From Arabidopsis thaliana (taxonomy: Eukaryota > Streptophyta > Magnoliopsida > Brassicales > Brassicaceae), in assembly GCF_000001735.4 (NCBI RefSeq), contig NC_003076.8:7378001-7442000 (forward strand): 64,000 nt of DNA, written 5' to 3'. The position numbers were made by a program, and so were the translations under genes. Position 1 is the stretch's first letter. Every line of letters begins with the position of its first letter. Positions 1-12,453 of this stretch are shown piece after piece. The notes below the pieces were generated by a model. The model made no database searches. It saw only the letters and a list, made by a program, of their open reading frames with translations, and was not told the origin of the DNA.

Positions 1-840
1 TTGATGGATTTCAACTGCTCCACAAGACTTTCCATATAGTTAAGTTTAATCAAAAACTCATGTTCAAAAAAGCTAAACAAGAAAGGTGAATTTTCGCAAA
101 TCTCCCTCCGTAAAACCTCGTACGTCTTCGAAATAGTATTAGTAGTAAAATCTGTGGACTATGTTTCTGTGTCAAGGTACGACAGGGAAAACGAAATGTA
201 TGAGTGAACTTTATTGTTGTTTCCATGATGAAATGGGGTTACAAATTACGATCAAATTATACTCAAATCATTATTTGTAAAAAAACTAAAGTGATATTAA
301 CGTGGTTAACTCTGTTCTGTTAATTTTTTTGGTGATGTGAATCCAAAAATTACTTTGAAAGTTTCTCGTACAATTAAAAGTTTAAAGTTGATGATGAACG
401 GAAACTATAAACAATCATAACAAGAAATTCTCCAAATTATTTCAGCAACAAATTTATATTTTGTCAAGATCAACAATGATCGATAACGATAATATGATTT
501 AAGAGTTTTTTCATACCAAAACTCTTTAGAATTAAAAATCCTCCTTTCATAGGCCTTTGAACTAAAAAATAGAACTCTTCAACAATATTTTAGTCAAAAG
601 CTAATGATACGTGAAAGAGTTCGATACCTTTTATAACACCATCCAAGGATATAGATCAAGTCTAAAACTAAGAAAAGAGATAAACATCTAATCTTCTAAT
701 CCTCATACCTTCGAAAAGTAAACAATAATTAATATTGAATGCTAACAAGTAACAACCAAAATATATAAACAAACGCTTTGTTTGGTTTTTAAGGTTGGTT
801 TGTTATCGAGGGGGTATTTTATCTTTTGAATTTTGTAAAA
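1..840. other. AT-rich intergenic DNA, no gene seen
   Basis: This stretch holds no open frame of note, no RNA gene and no clear repeat. It is distal upstream sequence of the NIT4 locus. Confidence 0.6.
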
Positions 841-859
841 AATCTATAAATATAGGTGA

Positions 860-1168
860 TGATTTTAGAAAAAAATGAGGATTTTTTTACACATTTTGGC
901 ATTTCCCCCTACAGTTAAAAAGAGAGTAAAAATCAAAATATATATCATGTGTTGTACAAGTAAACACCTACCAACCAAGCCCATCAAGAAGATACTACTA
1001 CTAGAATCACTCATTTCCTCTATATATCTTATTGGTGACAAACTGACCAGTCACCAATAAATGTCTCTAGTCACGGCGGCTCCTCCGGTCAACATCGATC
1101 AAATCTTTCCCGTGGTTGACGTATACACTTGCGATTCTTCCTCCATCGTACAATATGCATGCATATAA
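860..1168 (+). pseudogene. Truncated tandem copy of the NIT4 promoter, 5' UTR and first-exon start
   Basis: Leader and coding start repeat those of NIT4 just downstream. The shared leader landmarks are TATAGGTGATG, AAATGAGGATTTTTT and ACCAACCAAG. An ATG at 1061 opens a 35-codon frame ending with TAA at 1166-1168. The frame shares TAAP, then QIFP, then DSSSIV with NIT4 residues about 11-36, in the same reading frame, and diverges right after SSSIV. No later nitrilase exon follows before the intact gene. It is best read as a partial direct duplication. Whether the small frame is transcribed or translated is unknown. Confidence 0.82.
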
Positions 1169-1400
1169 ATACCAATATAGGTGATGGTTATTGTAAATGT
1201 TTTTAGAGAAAATGAGGATTTTTTAAACCCATTTTTCCCTTCACTAAAAAAGAATCGACACACAAAAAGAGAGAGTTTATAAAATACACGATAATATCAA
1301 AGTTAAACACACACCAACCAAGTAAACAAGATACAACACAATTGGAATCTTTCTTCTTTGACAAAAAAAAAAGGAATCTCTCTCTTTCTCTGATTCTCTC

Positions 1401-3764
1401 ATGTCCATGCAACAAGAAACGTCTCACATGACGGCGGCTCCACAGACCAACGGCCATCAAATCTTCCCTGAGATTGACATGTCCGCCGGCGATTCCTCCT
1501 CCATCGTACGAGCTACAGTCGTCCAAGCCTCTACAGTCTTCTACGATACTCCCGCCACGCTAGGTTCGTTCCTGTTTTCTCGATTTTTGATTCACTATGG
1601 TTGGTGAGATCGCTTTCGATGCCTTATCCACGAAATTTTGTCAGATAAGGCAGAGAGACTGCTTTCTGAGGCAGCGGAGAATGGATCTCAGCTAGTGGTG
1701 TTCCCGGAGGCTTTCATCGGTGGATATCCACGTGGCTCTACCTTTGAATTGGCTATTGGTTCTCGTACCGCTAAAGGACGAGATGACTTTCGCAAGTACC
1801 ATGCTTCTGCCATTGATGTTCCTGGTAATAAAGTCCTCCACCATATCTCCGATTATGTTCTCACTTTTTTTCTTTCGATTTTGGATCTTAGCATGAATAC
1901 CAGGGCACGCACTTATTACCACATAAATCCATTGTTCTCTAACTAGCTACCAACATAGAACAACTAGGCAACCCTCTTTTATATTCACTTAGGTCGCGTG
2001 TTCGATTCACGTTCACTGCACCATTTGATAAGTTTGAAGCTATGAACTCTTATCTTTTATCACTTCTCATTCCAAGATACAAACTCAAGAACTACCCTAA
2101 CAATGGAGATTTTTTCAAGAGATCTCCTAACTCTCCTCCATAAAACCATACGTTTGTTAAAAACACATCAATACATGCATAACTTCATCAATTCTCTTGA
2201 CAAGAGGTTACAAAATCTGTTTCTTCTTGCTCTGTTTTAACTCCTTTTCACATGACTTCTATGCTTCTCTTTGCTTATTCACGTGTCTCATAACCTCCTT
2301 TTCAGCTACCACACGTATCTCCTAGCTTATCACACTTAAGATCTAATAAATTCTCACCAAAGCCGTCTTTAAAACAGCTTCTGTTCTACTACGACACTGT
2401 AACAGAAACTGCAACAAACAACCAAGGTGGTTCTTGTTTTTTTTTGGTATCAAGGTGGTTCTTGTTGCTTTGAGGGAGATGCCTCTTCCTTCTTACATGA
2501 GAGCTTGTAGCATCACCAAGATCTGACCAGTTCATCAAGAGACGTAGCTTGGTTGCTCCACCCGTGACTCCACAACAAGCTTCATTCAAGGGAGGCACAG
2601 ATGCTCCAAGAGTAAGAAGTTGTAGATAAGATCATTTCAGCAACAGTCACATGGGCTTAACTTATGAAAGGCCCAGTGACTTGGGCTTTCACATGGGTCA
2701 ATCTCATAGCCAATAAACCCAACAATTGTTAGTGTGATCATCTACTAACAATTGAGTGTTTCAGTCTCTACTAGTTATAGTGTTTCTTGAATCACCAAGT
2801 GTGTGTAAACTGTAAATTACATTCTACTTATTCATCTGTGCCATCTTGTGTTAGGCCCTGAAGTGGAACGATTAGCGTTAATGGCCAAGAAGTACAAAGT
2901 ATACTTGGTTATGGGTGTGATAGAGAGGGAAGGCTACACGCTATACTGCACCGTTCTTTTCTTCGATTCACAAGGTCTGTTCTTAGGTAAGCACCGCAAA
3001 CTCATGCCTACAGCTCTTGAACGTTGCATTTGGGGATTTGGAGATGGATCAACCATCCCTGTGTTCGATACTCCTATTGGGAAAATCGGTGCTGCTATTT
3101 GTTGGGAAAATAGGATGCCTTCTTTGAGAACCGCAATGTATGCCAAAGGTTAGTCTCTCTTTAGCTTCTACAAAGGGACAATGTATCAGTATGTTGCTTG
3201 TGATTTGATCATGTTGGTGTGTTACACTGTTGTGTTTTTTTTTGTAGGCATTGAGATTTATTGTGCACCTACTGCTGATTCAAGAGAAACTTGGCTAGCA
3301 TCAATGACTCATATTGCACTTGAGGGTGGATGTTTTGTTTTGTCAGCTAACCAGTTTTGTCGTCGGAAAGACTATCCTTCTCCGCCGGAATACATGTTTT
3401 CCGGTTCAGAAGAGAGCCTAACACCGGACTCTGTTGTCTGCGCTGGTGGAAGCTCTATCATTTCACCTTTGGGAATTGTTTTAGCTGGACCAAACTATAG
3501 AGGAGAAGCTCTTATCACAGCTGATCTAGGTATATTATTAATTAACATTTGTTAATCATCATCATTCATTCTTGAACAAAAAGTTAACTAATCATATCCT
3601 ATAAATCTCTAACAGATCTTGGGGACATAGCACGAGCCAAGTTTGATTTTGATGTGGTCGGACATTACTCGAGGCCTGAAGTGTTTAGCTTGAACATAAG
3701 GGAGCATCCGAGAAAAGCGGTCAGCTTCAAGACGTCAAAGGTAATGGAAGATGAATCCGTCTAA
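1401..3764 (+). CDS. NIT4: Nitrilase 4, beta-cyano-L-alanine hydratase/nitrilase
   Basis: Five coding exons read as 1401-1563, 1645-1824, 2855-3148, 3248-3529 and 3616-3764, giving about 355 residues. The nitrilase catalytic triad is visible: Glu in VVFPEAF (exon 2), Lys in GKHRKLMPT (exon 3) and Cys in [10 protein letters not shown] (exon 3). The N-terminus [10 protein letters not shown] identifies the NIT4 class rather than the NIT1-3 class. NIT4 enzymes convert beta-cyanoalanine, formed when cyanide from ethylene synthesis is detoxified, to asparagine and aspartate plus ammonia. Intron 2 is about 1 kb, far longer than the other introns, and holds repeat-like sequence. A degenerate copy of the gene's own 5' end lies directly upstream. 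A TATA-like TTTATAAAAT sits near 1277. Confidence 0.97.
1960..2760 (-). repeat. Repeat-like insert in NIT4 intron 2, possibly a decayed Copia LTR-type element
   Basis: This fills most of the oversized second intron. Read on the minus strand from 2750 it starts TGTTAGTAGATGATCAC and continues into a family-like leader rich in GGGTTTATTGG and GGGCC. The start resembles plant Copia LTR termini. A perfect 10-bp inverted repeat, CAATTGTTAG (2723-2732) and CTAACAATTG (2745-2754), marks this edge. I could not find the opposite terminus, a target-site duplication or polyprotein coding, so the class is a guess. Confidence 0.35.
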
Positions 3765-5741
3765 CAAATGATCATTTGTTAGACCCAAACTTTCTCTGTA
3801 ATTTGATGAAGTTTATCTGTAGTAAACTTCAAGACTTGTGTTGTAATTGAAATCGATAAAAAATCTAAACCGTTAGATTGAGTGTTGTCTTCTATTCCTC
3901 GTTTATACTATGCTTGGTTCTGCTCGTTCCATGTTCTTCAAATTTGTACATGAAACTAGTGATTCAATAACTTGTTAGGGATTAAGATGAGTCATTTTTA
4001 CGAAAAAGATGAAAGAAAAACAAACCCAAATGGCCAAAACAAATAAGCTACCAATTCTCTCTACTCTTCCGCAACACAACACTCTCTATGGGTTTGGGCC
4101 TTGTTTCCTTATTTATTTCCCTGTCTCTTGGAATGGGCTTAGGCTTTTCTGTTTGTATCCACCCTGTGAAAACCTAAAACATTCATATAAATTGTTTTTT
4201 TTTGGTTTGGCATAGAGGATAAGCAACACATTCGTACCGAAACAAACCGAAATATGGAATTTTAAAAACTCTGTTTTATAGGTTTAAAAATTATGTAATC
4301 AAGTTCTGGGATAAAAATACGAAGTATATTAATATATAGGAAAACTCATATTTTTAACATTCAAAGTGTTATTTGGTAACACCAAAATCGAAACGAAAAG
4401 TCTGCCCATGTTTGAGACGATCTGTCCACTGACAGTTGATTTGCTAGTTGCTATATTAGTAACATCAATGTCTTCAAAATAGTGATTTTGTAGGTAGGTT
4501 CATTGTATATATCAATGTTTATTATACAGACAAAGGAGGAGACAAAGAGATAAACCACACACGAACTTGATAAGATCATCACTCTGACAAAATATCTCCC
4601 TATAATGCGAATGTTTTTAGCATTTGACCTTTCTCATTCAATGAGAGAAAATTAGTTAGCCTAGTGGCACTATATTATGCTTCAACTTTAGTAGTTTTAT
4701 TTTGTTATACGAGTTAATGATTTATCCCTAAACTATGTAAAAGTATGAAACAAAAAAAGAAAGACAAACTTTTGGAACCCAAAACCCCTTGATTTGGTTT
4801 AATGGTACATATATATATGGTTCTAAGCTAAAATATTATATTGAGTGGGGGACATAGAGTAAGGCTGATTGGTATATGCATATATCTTTCACACGAATTG
4901 ACCTATTACCTAATCATGTGTATATATGATCGAAAAATGAAGATCCGTTATTGTTCGTTATTGTTCATGTCATCTTATTAATTTTTGTAACTTTTTTGGT
5001 TGAATTGTTACCAAATATTCCCAAATAGGGTAAAACGTAACGGATATATAGTTGAGACAAAATCACATGGGAAGATGGAACGATGCTGTCCAAATGTCTA
5101 GACAATAATAGAGAAAATGTCTTGTTTCGTTTTTGATTCAAAATCTTAAACTAATCCTTTCTTGAATCAATTATATATCTCATTATTGTTCGTTCTTATT
5201 CTCATTGTTGTACTAATCATTATGATTTAATTTACACCAAATCAACGTTTCCATGTGTATATCTTCAATGCCACCAATAAATAAGTTCTTTAATAGTTAT
5301 ATACAATGTACAATTCACCTCCAATTCATTCCAAGCATGATTTGTTTGGTTTCCCCTTATTCTCTACATCTACATTATGGTCTAATTAGAGTTAGTTACA
5401 AACATAAAAACTCGTACGTAATGAATTGTTGTTCTCTAAAATAAGCACTTAAGTTCCGTAATAGACTTCAAATTCTGACAAATCACTTGATTACAAACTT
5501 GAAACTTCGATCATAAAAACGGAATATTTTGATAGAAAATGCAAATAATGATTTGATTGGATATGTGTAGTAAATTGAGGTTAAACCATTGTAGACGAAA
5601 AAATGTGATATACCGGCAAAAAATATTCCGTAATTGATTTTGTATTTCAAATTAAATTGAATAAATTACAAATACTGAAATATTATATACTATAAAAAAA
5701 AATGATTTCTTTTTCTTCCTCGCCGGCGCTAGCGGTGGTGA
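3765..5741. other. Intergenic region between convergent genes, no gene seen
   Basis: It contains the 3' flank of NIT4 and the 3' flank of the minus-strand gene at 5742-7345. It is AT-rich with scattered short A and T runs. The small open frames near 4009 and 5253 lack any family signature. I see no RNA gene or complete mobile element. Confidence 0.6.
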
Positions 5742-7345
5742 TTACACAAACTCAGAGCTTGGTAAATTCCGATGATTCCACTGCTCTGACGATGAAGGAC
5801 CAATACATCTAACATTTGAAACAATGTAATCTCTCAAAGTCTTCAAAGACTCATCTCTCTCACCATTCTCAACAATCACTGATCTCTTCTCCACCGGATC
5901 ATCATCATCATCATCGCCGCCGGAGCCATCAAATCTCCGACGATCTTTCAGGCTATCAACATAACCCCATTTACTACCACTCTCCATGTTCAACTCAATG
6001 GACTTAAGATCACTCTCCTCATCATCATCAGAACCAGAACCATCAATCACCTCCAAAATCCTACGAATCTCCGACGACCCTTTTCCTTCTTCACCATCCA
6101 AAACCCGCCGGAGCTCCTTCTTCAGCCGCTCCACGGCGGCGTATTTATCTTCGAACTCAAACTTCGCCTCCGTAAGCTTCATTTGAACTCTCTCTTCCCT
6201 CAAAACATCAGCTATATGCATCATCTCTCTCTCTTTCTCCATCTCCTTCTTATCATCTCCGATTCCTTTAGTTAGCTCATCACAAACCTCTTCAAGAACA
6301 TCTTTAGCTCTCTTCTCTCTTTTCATCTCCTCCTTCATCTTCCTCTCTGTTTCTTTAGCCTCCGTGAGCTCTCTCCCTAATCTTCTATTCATCTTCTCTG
6401 TTCTTCGCCGGAGTTTTCTCTCAACCATCGCCTCTTCTTGTAGACTCTCTATCAACCTCCGCTTCTCCTCTTCCTCTTCATCTAATTCACTCATTAGATG
6501 CTTTAGTGAAGATCTTGCTCTGTCTAGTTCACATAACAAAGCAGAGATCAAACGATTGCTTGCTGTCTTGTGATCATCTCCGAGCTCACCGATCCTTTTT
6601 AATACCTTTACCAGTTCTTTAGACGTTGTTAATCCGTCACTGACATTCTTGAAACGAGTTTTCACCTGTAATATAATTAAGAATCAGACCTTTCTTCTTC
6701 CGCAAGAAAAGTGTTTTTAGGGTAAGATTGCAAATCATACCGAGTTTGCGCCAATGATTTTGTATTCAATTGGGTTTAATTTCTGAGGATTTGTTGATCT
6801 TCTACGAATCATATCGTCACAGAGATCGATTCTCTGTGCAATTTTGATTTTTCAGACTTAGAATTTCAGAAAGAAAAAAAACACAGAGGAAACTTGAAAC
6901 TGAAGCAAACCCTAACCTCTGAGCTTAGACGAGAAATCGGATCGGATGATCGTGGCGGGAAATCAATGGAAGAGAACTCTGTTGATTTCTTCGCTCTGTA
7001 TCTCGATGGTTTCTTGCTTCTCAAGCAATCTTTATCAGAATTTACCGGAGGGTCTGCGTCGTCGTTGATTTCCCACAGCGTCGCAGCTAGCTTTCTCGCC
7101 GACACGCAGCTTTTCTGCAATTGATGATGATCTATAGGAAGATTTTCCGGCGAAAACGATAACAGAACTGGAGTTTTAGCGGCGGTGATGGACTTAACAG
7201 GAGTTCCTGAGCCACCGTCGTCTTGAGCGGCTCTTTTCCCGGCGAAAATTGCACGTTTGAAGCGGTTTCGACGAGCAAGTGAAGAAGAAGAAGAGGAAGA
7301 ACCACCTCTCTTCCTGATCTTACAACCTTTCTTCCGTTGTTCCAT
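5742..7345 (-). CDS. Coiled-coil protein, BRANCHLESS TRICHOME/USO1-like family
   Basis: Two coding exons, 7345-6917 and 6665-5742, join SSE to VKTRFKN in phase 0 and give about 450 residues. The N-terminal third is basic and serine-rich (MEQRKKGCKIRKRGG). The middle is a long charged coiled coil running from about residue 150 to 350. It contains a family-typical run with ALLCELDRARSSLKHLM, then the segments VCDELTKGIGDDKKEME and MHIADVLREERVQMKLTEAK. These match plant proteins usually annotated as intracellular transport USO1-like or BLT-like. The related BLT acts in trichome branching with the microtubule system; this member's role is not known to me. The C-terminus is acidic, then SSEFV. 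I believe this is At5g22310. Confidence 0.88.
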
Positions 7346-9887
7346 AGTTGATATTCAAAACAACAAATCAGAACACAAAATTTTACCAAATCTTGCCGGA
7401 AAACAAGAGAAAAAAATAGGATTGAAATTGGTGCTTTTTAGGAGAAGTGAGTCATCTTCTAAGATCAGAAGCAGTTTCTGGAAGATTTTGTTTTTGAATC
7501 TCTAAATAGACTTTAAAGTGAGTGAAAGAGAAAGATAATACAAAAAGTGAAAGTTAAGATGATGTTTTTACTTCTTCTTAAAAGCAAAAGAAGAGAAGAG
7601 TAATAAGATTCTTGATCCCTTTGAAGACGTTGTGATTTGTGAAAAAGAAGTTTTGAATCTGGGAAATTGTGTTTTATTTTCTTGGGAGAAGAGAGATGTT
7701 GAAGAAGAGGAAAGAAAGATGGAGACAGTGTGGTGTTTTTGTGTTTGTGCGTTGTCTATTTGGGCAATGTAAATTTTCTTTGGAGGGTTCATGAACCGAT
7801 GTTGTCCAATTTCGTCATTAATTTTAACAAAAATAATTTCATAATCAATGAGTACAAATATTGTTGCCGCTAACTCATTAATGCAACAATGACTTGCAAA
7901 AAGATATCATGGAATCCATGTTTCCAAATTAGTGCTTTCTAAAGAGTTTAGAATCTTTAGACCACAAGTTAACCTGGTTTGATCGGATTAGACAGGATTC
8001 TATTAAGTTTTTGTAGGCTTTTCTGGAGAAGAAAAAAAGAAGAGCATCAAATAAAGACAACGTACTAGATTATCAAAACTAGCATTAACCTCTATGCTAA
8101 CGTCAAAAGCTAACATGTGTTTTCTAGAACTTGCCAAAAGTCGAACAGAACACGGGTTTAGGTCACAATTTAACCTCGTTTGATCGGATTAAGACCCGAC
8201 TCATTTCGTTTTTGATTAGTATTTTTTTTTTGGGAAATAATATGAACGTCAAAAGAGTTAAAGACAACGTACTACGTACTACTATAAAGTAGCATTGTTT
8301 TCAACAAACATGAATATGGGTGACATATTTTGAAATAAATGAATATGCATAGACAAGGCAAGATACATGAGCCAAGAAAGTATACTCCTTTTTTCTTATG
8401 TTTTAGGAAAAAAAATTGTATTGAATTAGATGATGTTTTTTTATTTTTAATGCAAAATTGATTAGTTTTTATTGATTTTGACGATTTATATCATGCAGAT
8501 TGTTCAATTATGATTGAATAGTGTTTAGAAAGATAATATATAGTATTTTTGTTTAAATGCGAATATTTGTTATACACAATCCAAAAACACAAACAGAAAT
8601 ATAATTATTATAAATCATTTTCGTTTAGGATTGAATAGTTCTTCATTTTATGTTTTAGGATTGTGTTTATAAACTTATGGCTTTTGTCTAGAGAGGTAGG
8701 TATTAAGATCAATACACTAAAATTTTACAGACAGTTGTTATAAGTTATTGGAATTGTCGCACATCGAAACTTTGACAATTTTGACACTAATATATATAGT
8801 AGATGTTCAATCATTGCTAAAAATCTCTCATTAAACAATCATAGTTACACAATGAATACATGGTTTTAGATTTTTGGATTCATAAAAAAAAATATTGCTG
8901 CTCTAAAACATATAGGATTTTTTGAATGTAAATCAGACATAAAATTTCCTAGATGCCTTAACGATTACTACTATCCAATCATAATTCACAACTCAAAACC
9001 AATGATTGTCTCTATACTAATTTGAACACAAGTTTTGTGATTGGCATATGAATTATGAAAGACAGGCACATGCTGAGTACAAATAATAGTAAATACTTAT
9101 GGAACATCCCAAAGAGATAGATGCCTTCTCTGCCAGTCAAATCAAATCCATCCTCCAGATTCTTTTAACTCCATTACAAATAATTTAACATATTACTAAT
9201 TTAAAAATAAATTAATACGAGTAAAAAAGAATTTTAAAATGTGTGAAGACTAGAGAAGTGCCACGATGATAGAAGAAAAATACAACATAGATGAACGGTT
9301 CAGATTAAAAAGAGTTCTAGTCTGTTTCTCTTTTATTCCTTTGAGTCTTTGACTACTACTCACATATCACATGGAGAATTTGACAAAAATGTCATATCAC
9401 TATACTTTTATTCAATATACTAACTACTCTTGCAGCAGCAATCTAAACTCTACTTTAAAAACGACGTTCTTTTTTGTCAAATAAGCTAAACTAAAAAAAT
9501 ATCGTTTACAATATACAATACATACTATGGGTAATTACATACATTCAATACGGGTAGATACGGACATTTTGAACTAGCAAATCGGTTTTAACATTAGCAT
9601 TACAAAACAAACATAGGAAACAAAAGAAGATGACAAAAATTTCTAACTCTTCTCTACGTCTTCATAATATATCACAAATGTAGACCACATTTACACCTAA
9701 TCGGAATAGTCTGCACTAAAATTAATTTAGTTTTCTTTTCTGAAATCAAAATTCAAACTTCTCATTGTCCAAACTAGTGTTTCCACATTTTTCCTAGCAT
9801 TTAGCTTGTATCATTTTATTTCTCTTTTTTATTACACACTAGAAACTAACACAATAAAAATAACAAATATTAAAGCGTGAATAGAAT
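7346..9887. other. Long intergenic region with a diverged tandem duplication
   Basis: About 2.5 kb without a credible gene. It holds the upstream region of the coiled-coil gene and, at 7956-8067 and 8157-8284, two diverged copies of one segment (see the repeat entry). The remainder is AT-rich and featureless to my reading up to the tRNA gene. Confidence 0.55.
7956..8284. repeat. Diverged direct repeat, about 110-130 bp per unit
   Basis: Unit 1 (7956-8067) and unit 2 (8157-8284) share TTTGATCGGATTA near their starts and AAAGACAACGTACTA at their ends (8053-8067 and 8270-8284). Sequence between these anchors is only partly similar. No open frame spans it. Confidence 0.6.
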
Positions 9888-9959
9888 GGTCCCATGGTCT
9901 AGTGGTCAGGACATTGGACTCTGAATCCAGTAACCCGAGTTCAAGTCTCGGTGGGACCT
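9888..9959 (+). tRNA. tRNA-Gln, anticodon CTG
   Basis: A 72-nt cloverleaf without an intron. The acceptor arm GGTCCCA pairs with TGGGACC at 9952-9958, with discriminator T at 9959. The anticodon arm is TTGGA/TCCAG around the loop CTCTGAA, giving anticodon CTG at 9921-9923. The A box lies in TGGTCTAGTGGTC and the B box in GAGTTCAAGTCTC. A T7 run at 9967-9973 serves as the RNA polymerase III terminator. It lies free between genes. Confidence 0.97.
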
Positions 9960-9966
9960 ATTCTCC

Positions 9967-9973
9967 TTTTTTT
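9967..9973 (+). terminator. RNA polymerase III T-run terminator of tRNA-Gln
   Basis: Seven consecutive T residues start 8 nt after the mature tRNA 3' end. Confidence 0.85.
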
Positions 9974-10174
9974 GTTTTGGTTTCAATGACACAAACATTT
10001 TATAAAATTAGATATAGCTTCTCAACAGTGCAGAAAACAATTTATAAAGAAGATCGAAACCACTTTCTTCCTCTCCTATGTTCTTTAACCATATCAAAAT
10101 ACTCCCTAGCCGTTGGATGTTACAGACATAACTGTCCCTTCTTTTAAAGAGTAAAACACTCCCTCTGTTGCAGT

Positions 10175-12453
10175 TTACTCCCACTTAGACTCTCCTCCTA
10201 ACCCGATCTCAACCTCCATGGGAAGATCAATCACTACACTCTTGCTTTGCTTCTTTTCACTCTTCTTCTTCTTCTTGTTAGCTTTAGTATCTATCACTTT
10301 TACTAAACCTGTCTCTTGGACGCTGCTTTTCTTCTTCTTCTCAATACCGTCTTCAGAACCCTTTGGCACATTTTCCCGGGAAAAGATTTCTGCGAAAGAG
10401 GTTTCAGCATCATCTATAGCATCGAGTTCCTCCTTTGGAGTAGCCCTTTTCTGTTTCTTCTCAGCATCATCATCATCATCATTGTTACTTGGGATTGTCT
10501 TCTCTTTATGTTCTTCTTTCTTTTTTGTTTCAACTTGATCTACATTTGTGTTGCTCTTAGACTTCTTCTTCTTGCTTTTGTGATCCTCATTGTTGACTTC
10601 TTCTTCTTCTGACTTATTTCTCTTAGAGCTCTTCTTGCGTTTTCGATCTTCTTTAGATTGTTCCTCTTCTGCTGATTTATTGTGATAGGCATCAAAGGTT
10701 TCATCATCGGTATCAAGCCGAATATGCTTTGCATTCCTTGAGCTTTTTTCTAAGGGTTGAGCGTTGAATACATTCACTGAAGGGAGAAGCAACGTTCTCA
10801 CCTGCGACATCAAAACAATTTTCCTCATTCTTATACGATTTCTTCACGCAGTTACACTAATCACAATGGAAAAAAGAAGTAGAAAAAGTTGTTTTACCTT
10901 CTTAGCTGACTTATCGTTATCAGAAATCGGGTTTCCTCGAATATTCAGATTTCGCAAGCAAGATAGTGTACCCAAAACCTATCATTTGGGAGCACACAAA
11001 TTTGATGGTTTATTACACGATCACCACAAAAACTTGCCACAAGCTAGGGAAGGCTAACAAATTTGCTTTCACCTATATGAATTAGACTATACCTCTAAAC
11101 CAGAGAGTTGCGTAATCACATTGTTTCCCACATCCAAATTGAGTAGTCTTTTGTTGACTGCTAGTTCTGCTGGGAGAGCCTGAACAGTTAAGCGTAAATG
11201 AAATAACGATTAGCAATATAAACAAAAGATTGTGAGAAGAGGCAGGTTTGTTCTGTAGATTGCATAAATGTAAGAAAGATCACCTTGATTTCATTGTTCG
11301 CGAGCCGCAGCTCTTTCAAATCAGAGCATGACTTGAGAGAAGAGCCAATAGCTTTTATTCTGCAGTCAGACAAAGAAATCTGAAACCGAGATGGGATTAG
11401 ACAAGGATCAGTTTAGTTGTGATTCCGAAACGGGAGGAAAACAAGAGCTTACTTTGGAGAGGTTTTTCAACTTTGAAAGTGAGTCACCTATTTCACTGAT
11501 TGGGTTCCTAGAAAGAACTGCATGAATGAATCCATACACATTTAAGTAGAATGAAATTAGGTGTAACATCTAAACAGTAACATGTTGATTTTGATGTAAA
11601 AGAACATACCGAGACTGTTCAAGTCTTTGAGTAAATCAAGCTTGCAAATGGAGGAGATTTCATTGTCTACAACAAGTGAAACAATAACGAGTAAGTAATC
11701 AAACAGTAGCTTGTGGATGCAAAGACATAAAACCGTTGACAACTTACCATTCAAGATCAAGGCCCGTAAATTGACAAGAGAAGAGATCTCATTCATGGAT
11801 TTGAGCTTATTCTTTCCAGCATTAAGCACCTGATAGAAAACAACATCACACAGTCAAATAAAGCACACATATTAACTCGTTTTCTGTCAAAACAAAGCTT
11901 AATCCTGGAGAACCTCACTATTGGTAAGTGATACAAATCTCAAAGAAACAAGCTCAGTGATATCAGTGGAACTAACCGTAAGCTTAGTGAGTGCTTCAAT
12001 TCCATTTAAGCTTTGCAATTTGTTTTCCACAACTGAAAGCCATTTCAAGTTCACACAAGACTTGAGTCCCTAAAAACCAATTAACACATCAACATATAAT
12101 AAGCTCTAGCAACTTAAAAATCAAAACTTTGGATGCTATTTATGCTTATAAAATGAGATTTATGTATCAATCAACCTGAAGATCTGTTAGATTGTTGAAA
12201 CGAAGATCAAGCTTTTCCAAGTTTTTGAACTTGCTCAAACAAGACACCTAAATATACAATTAAACAATTAGGGTTTCGTATCAATTTCTACTTGGGAACA
12301 GAGTTTCAGAACAGAAACAATACTCACGTCGGTGAGAGCTTTATGGCCGAGATTAAGTTCCTTGACGGAATCTGGGTCATTGGTCTTCTTCTCTTTCAAT
12401 ACTTGTTCAACGGTTAACGAATTCATCGCCGTCTTCGTCTTCTTCCTTGTCAC
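10175..12453 (-). CDS. SDS22-type leucine-rich repeat protein with a lysine-rich tail
   Basis: Ten exons are readable: 12453-12328, 12247-12176, 12069-11977, 11829-11748, 11666-11610, 11517-11453, 11379-11284, 11179-11093, 10978-10898 and 10801-10175. Several exons end near LRR unit borders, as is usual for SDS22/U2A'-like LRRs. Repeats read KFKNLEKLDLRFNNLTDL, then similar units to GLEVLGTLSCLRNLNIRGNPIS. The last exon encodes about 200 residues rich in K, E, S and D with KKKKSK-type stretches, suggesting nucleolar or nuclear location. The first ATG (12453) gives MTRKKTKTA; a second in-frame ATG lies at 12426. The partner is unknown; the architecture suggests an adaptor. I believe this is At5g22320. 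Confidence 0.92.

Noticed and set aside
1985-2030. tRNA-like T-arm (GCGTGTTCGATTCACG) with a following CACCA in NIT4 intron 2
   Set aside because: I could not build matching acceptor, D and anticodon arms upstream, so it is not a tRNA gene. It may be part of a repeat or SINE-like remnant.
6364-6573. Ser-rich plus-strand frames over 5816-6573
   Set aside because: They are antisense to the coiled-coil gene, whose Glu/Arg codons read as Ser/Leu on the other strand.
10218-10538. Plus-strand open frame of 106 codons rich in Phe, Leu and Ser
   Set aside because: It is the antisense shadow of the lysine/glutamate-rich tail of the minus-strand LRR gene.
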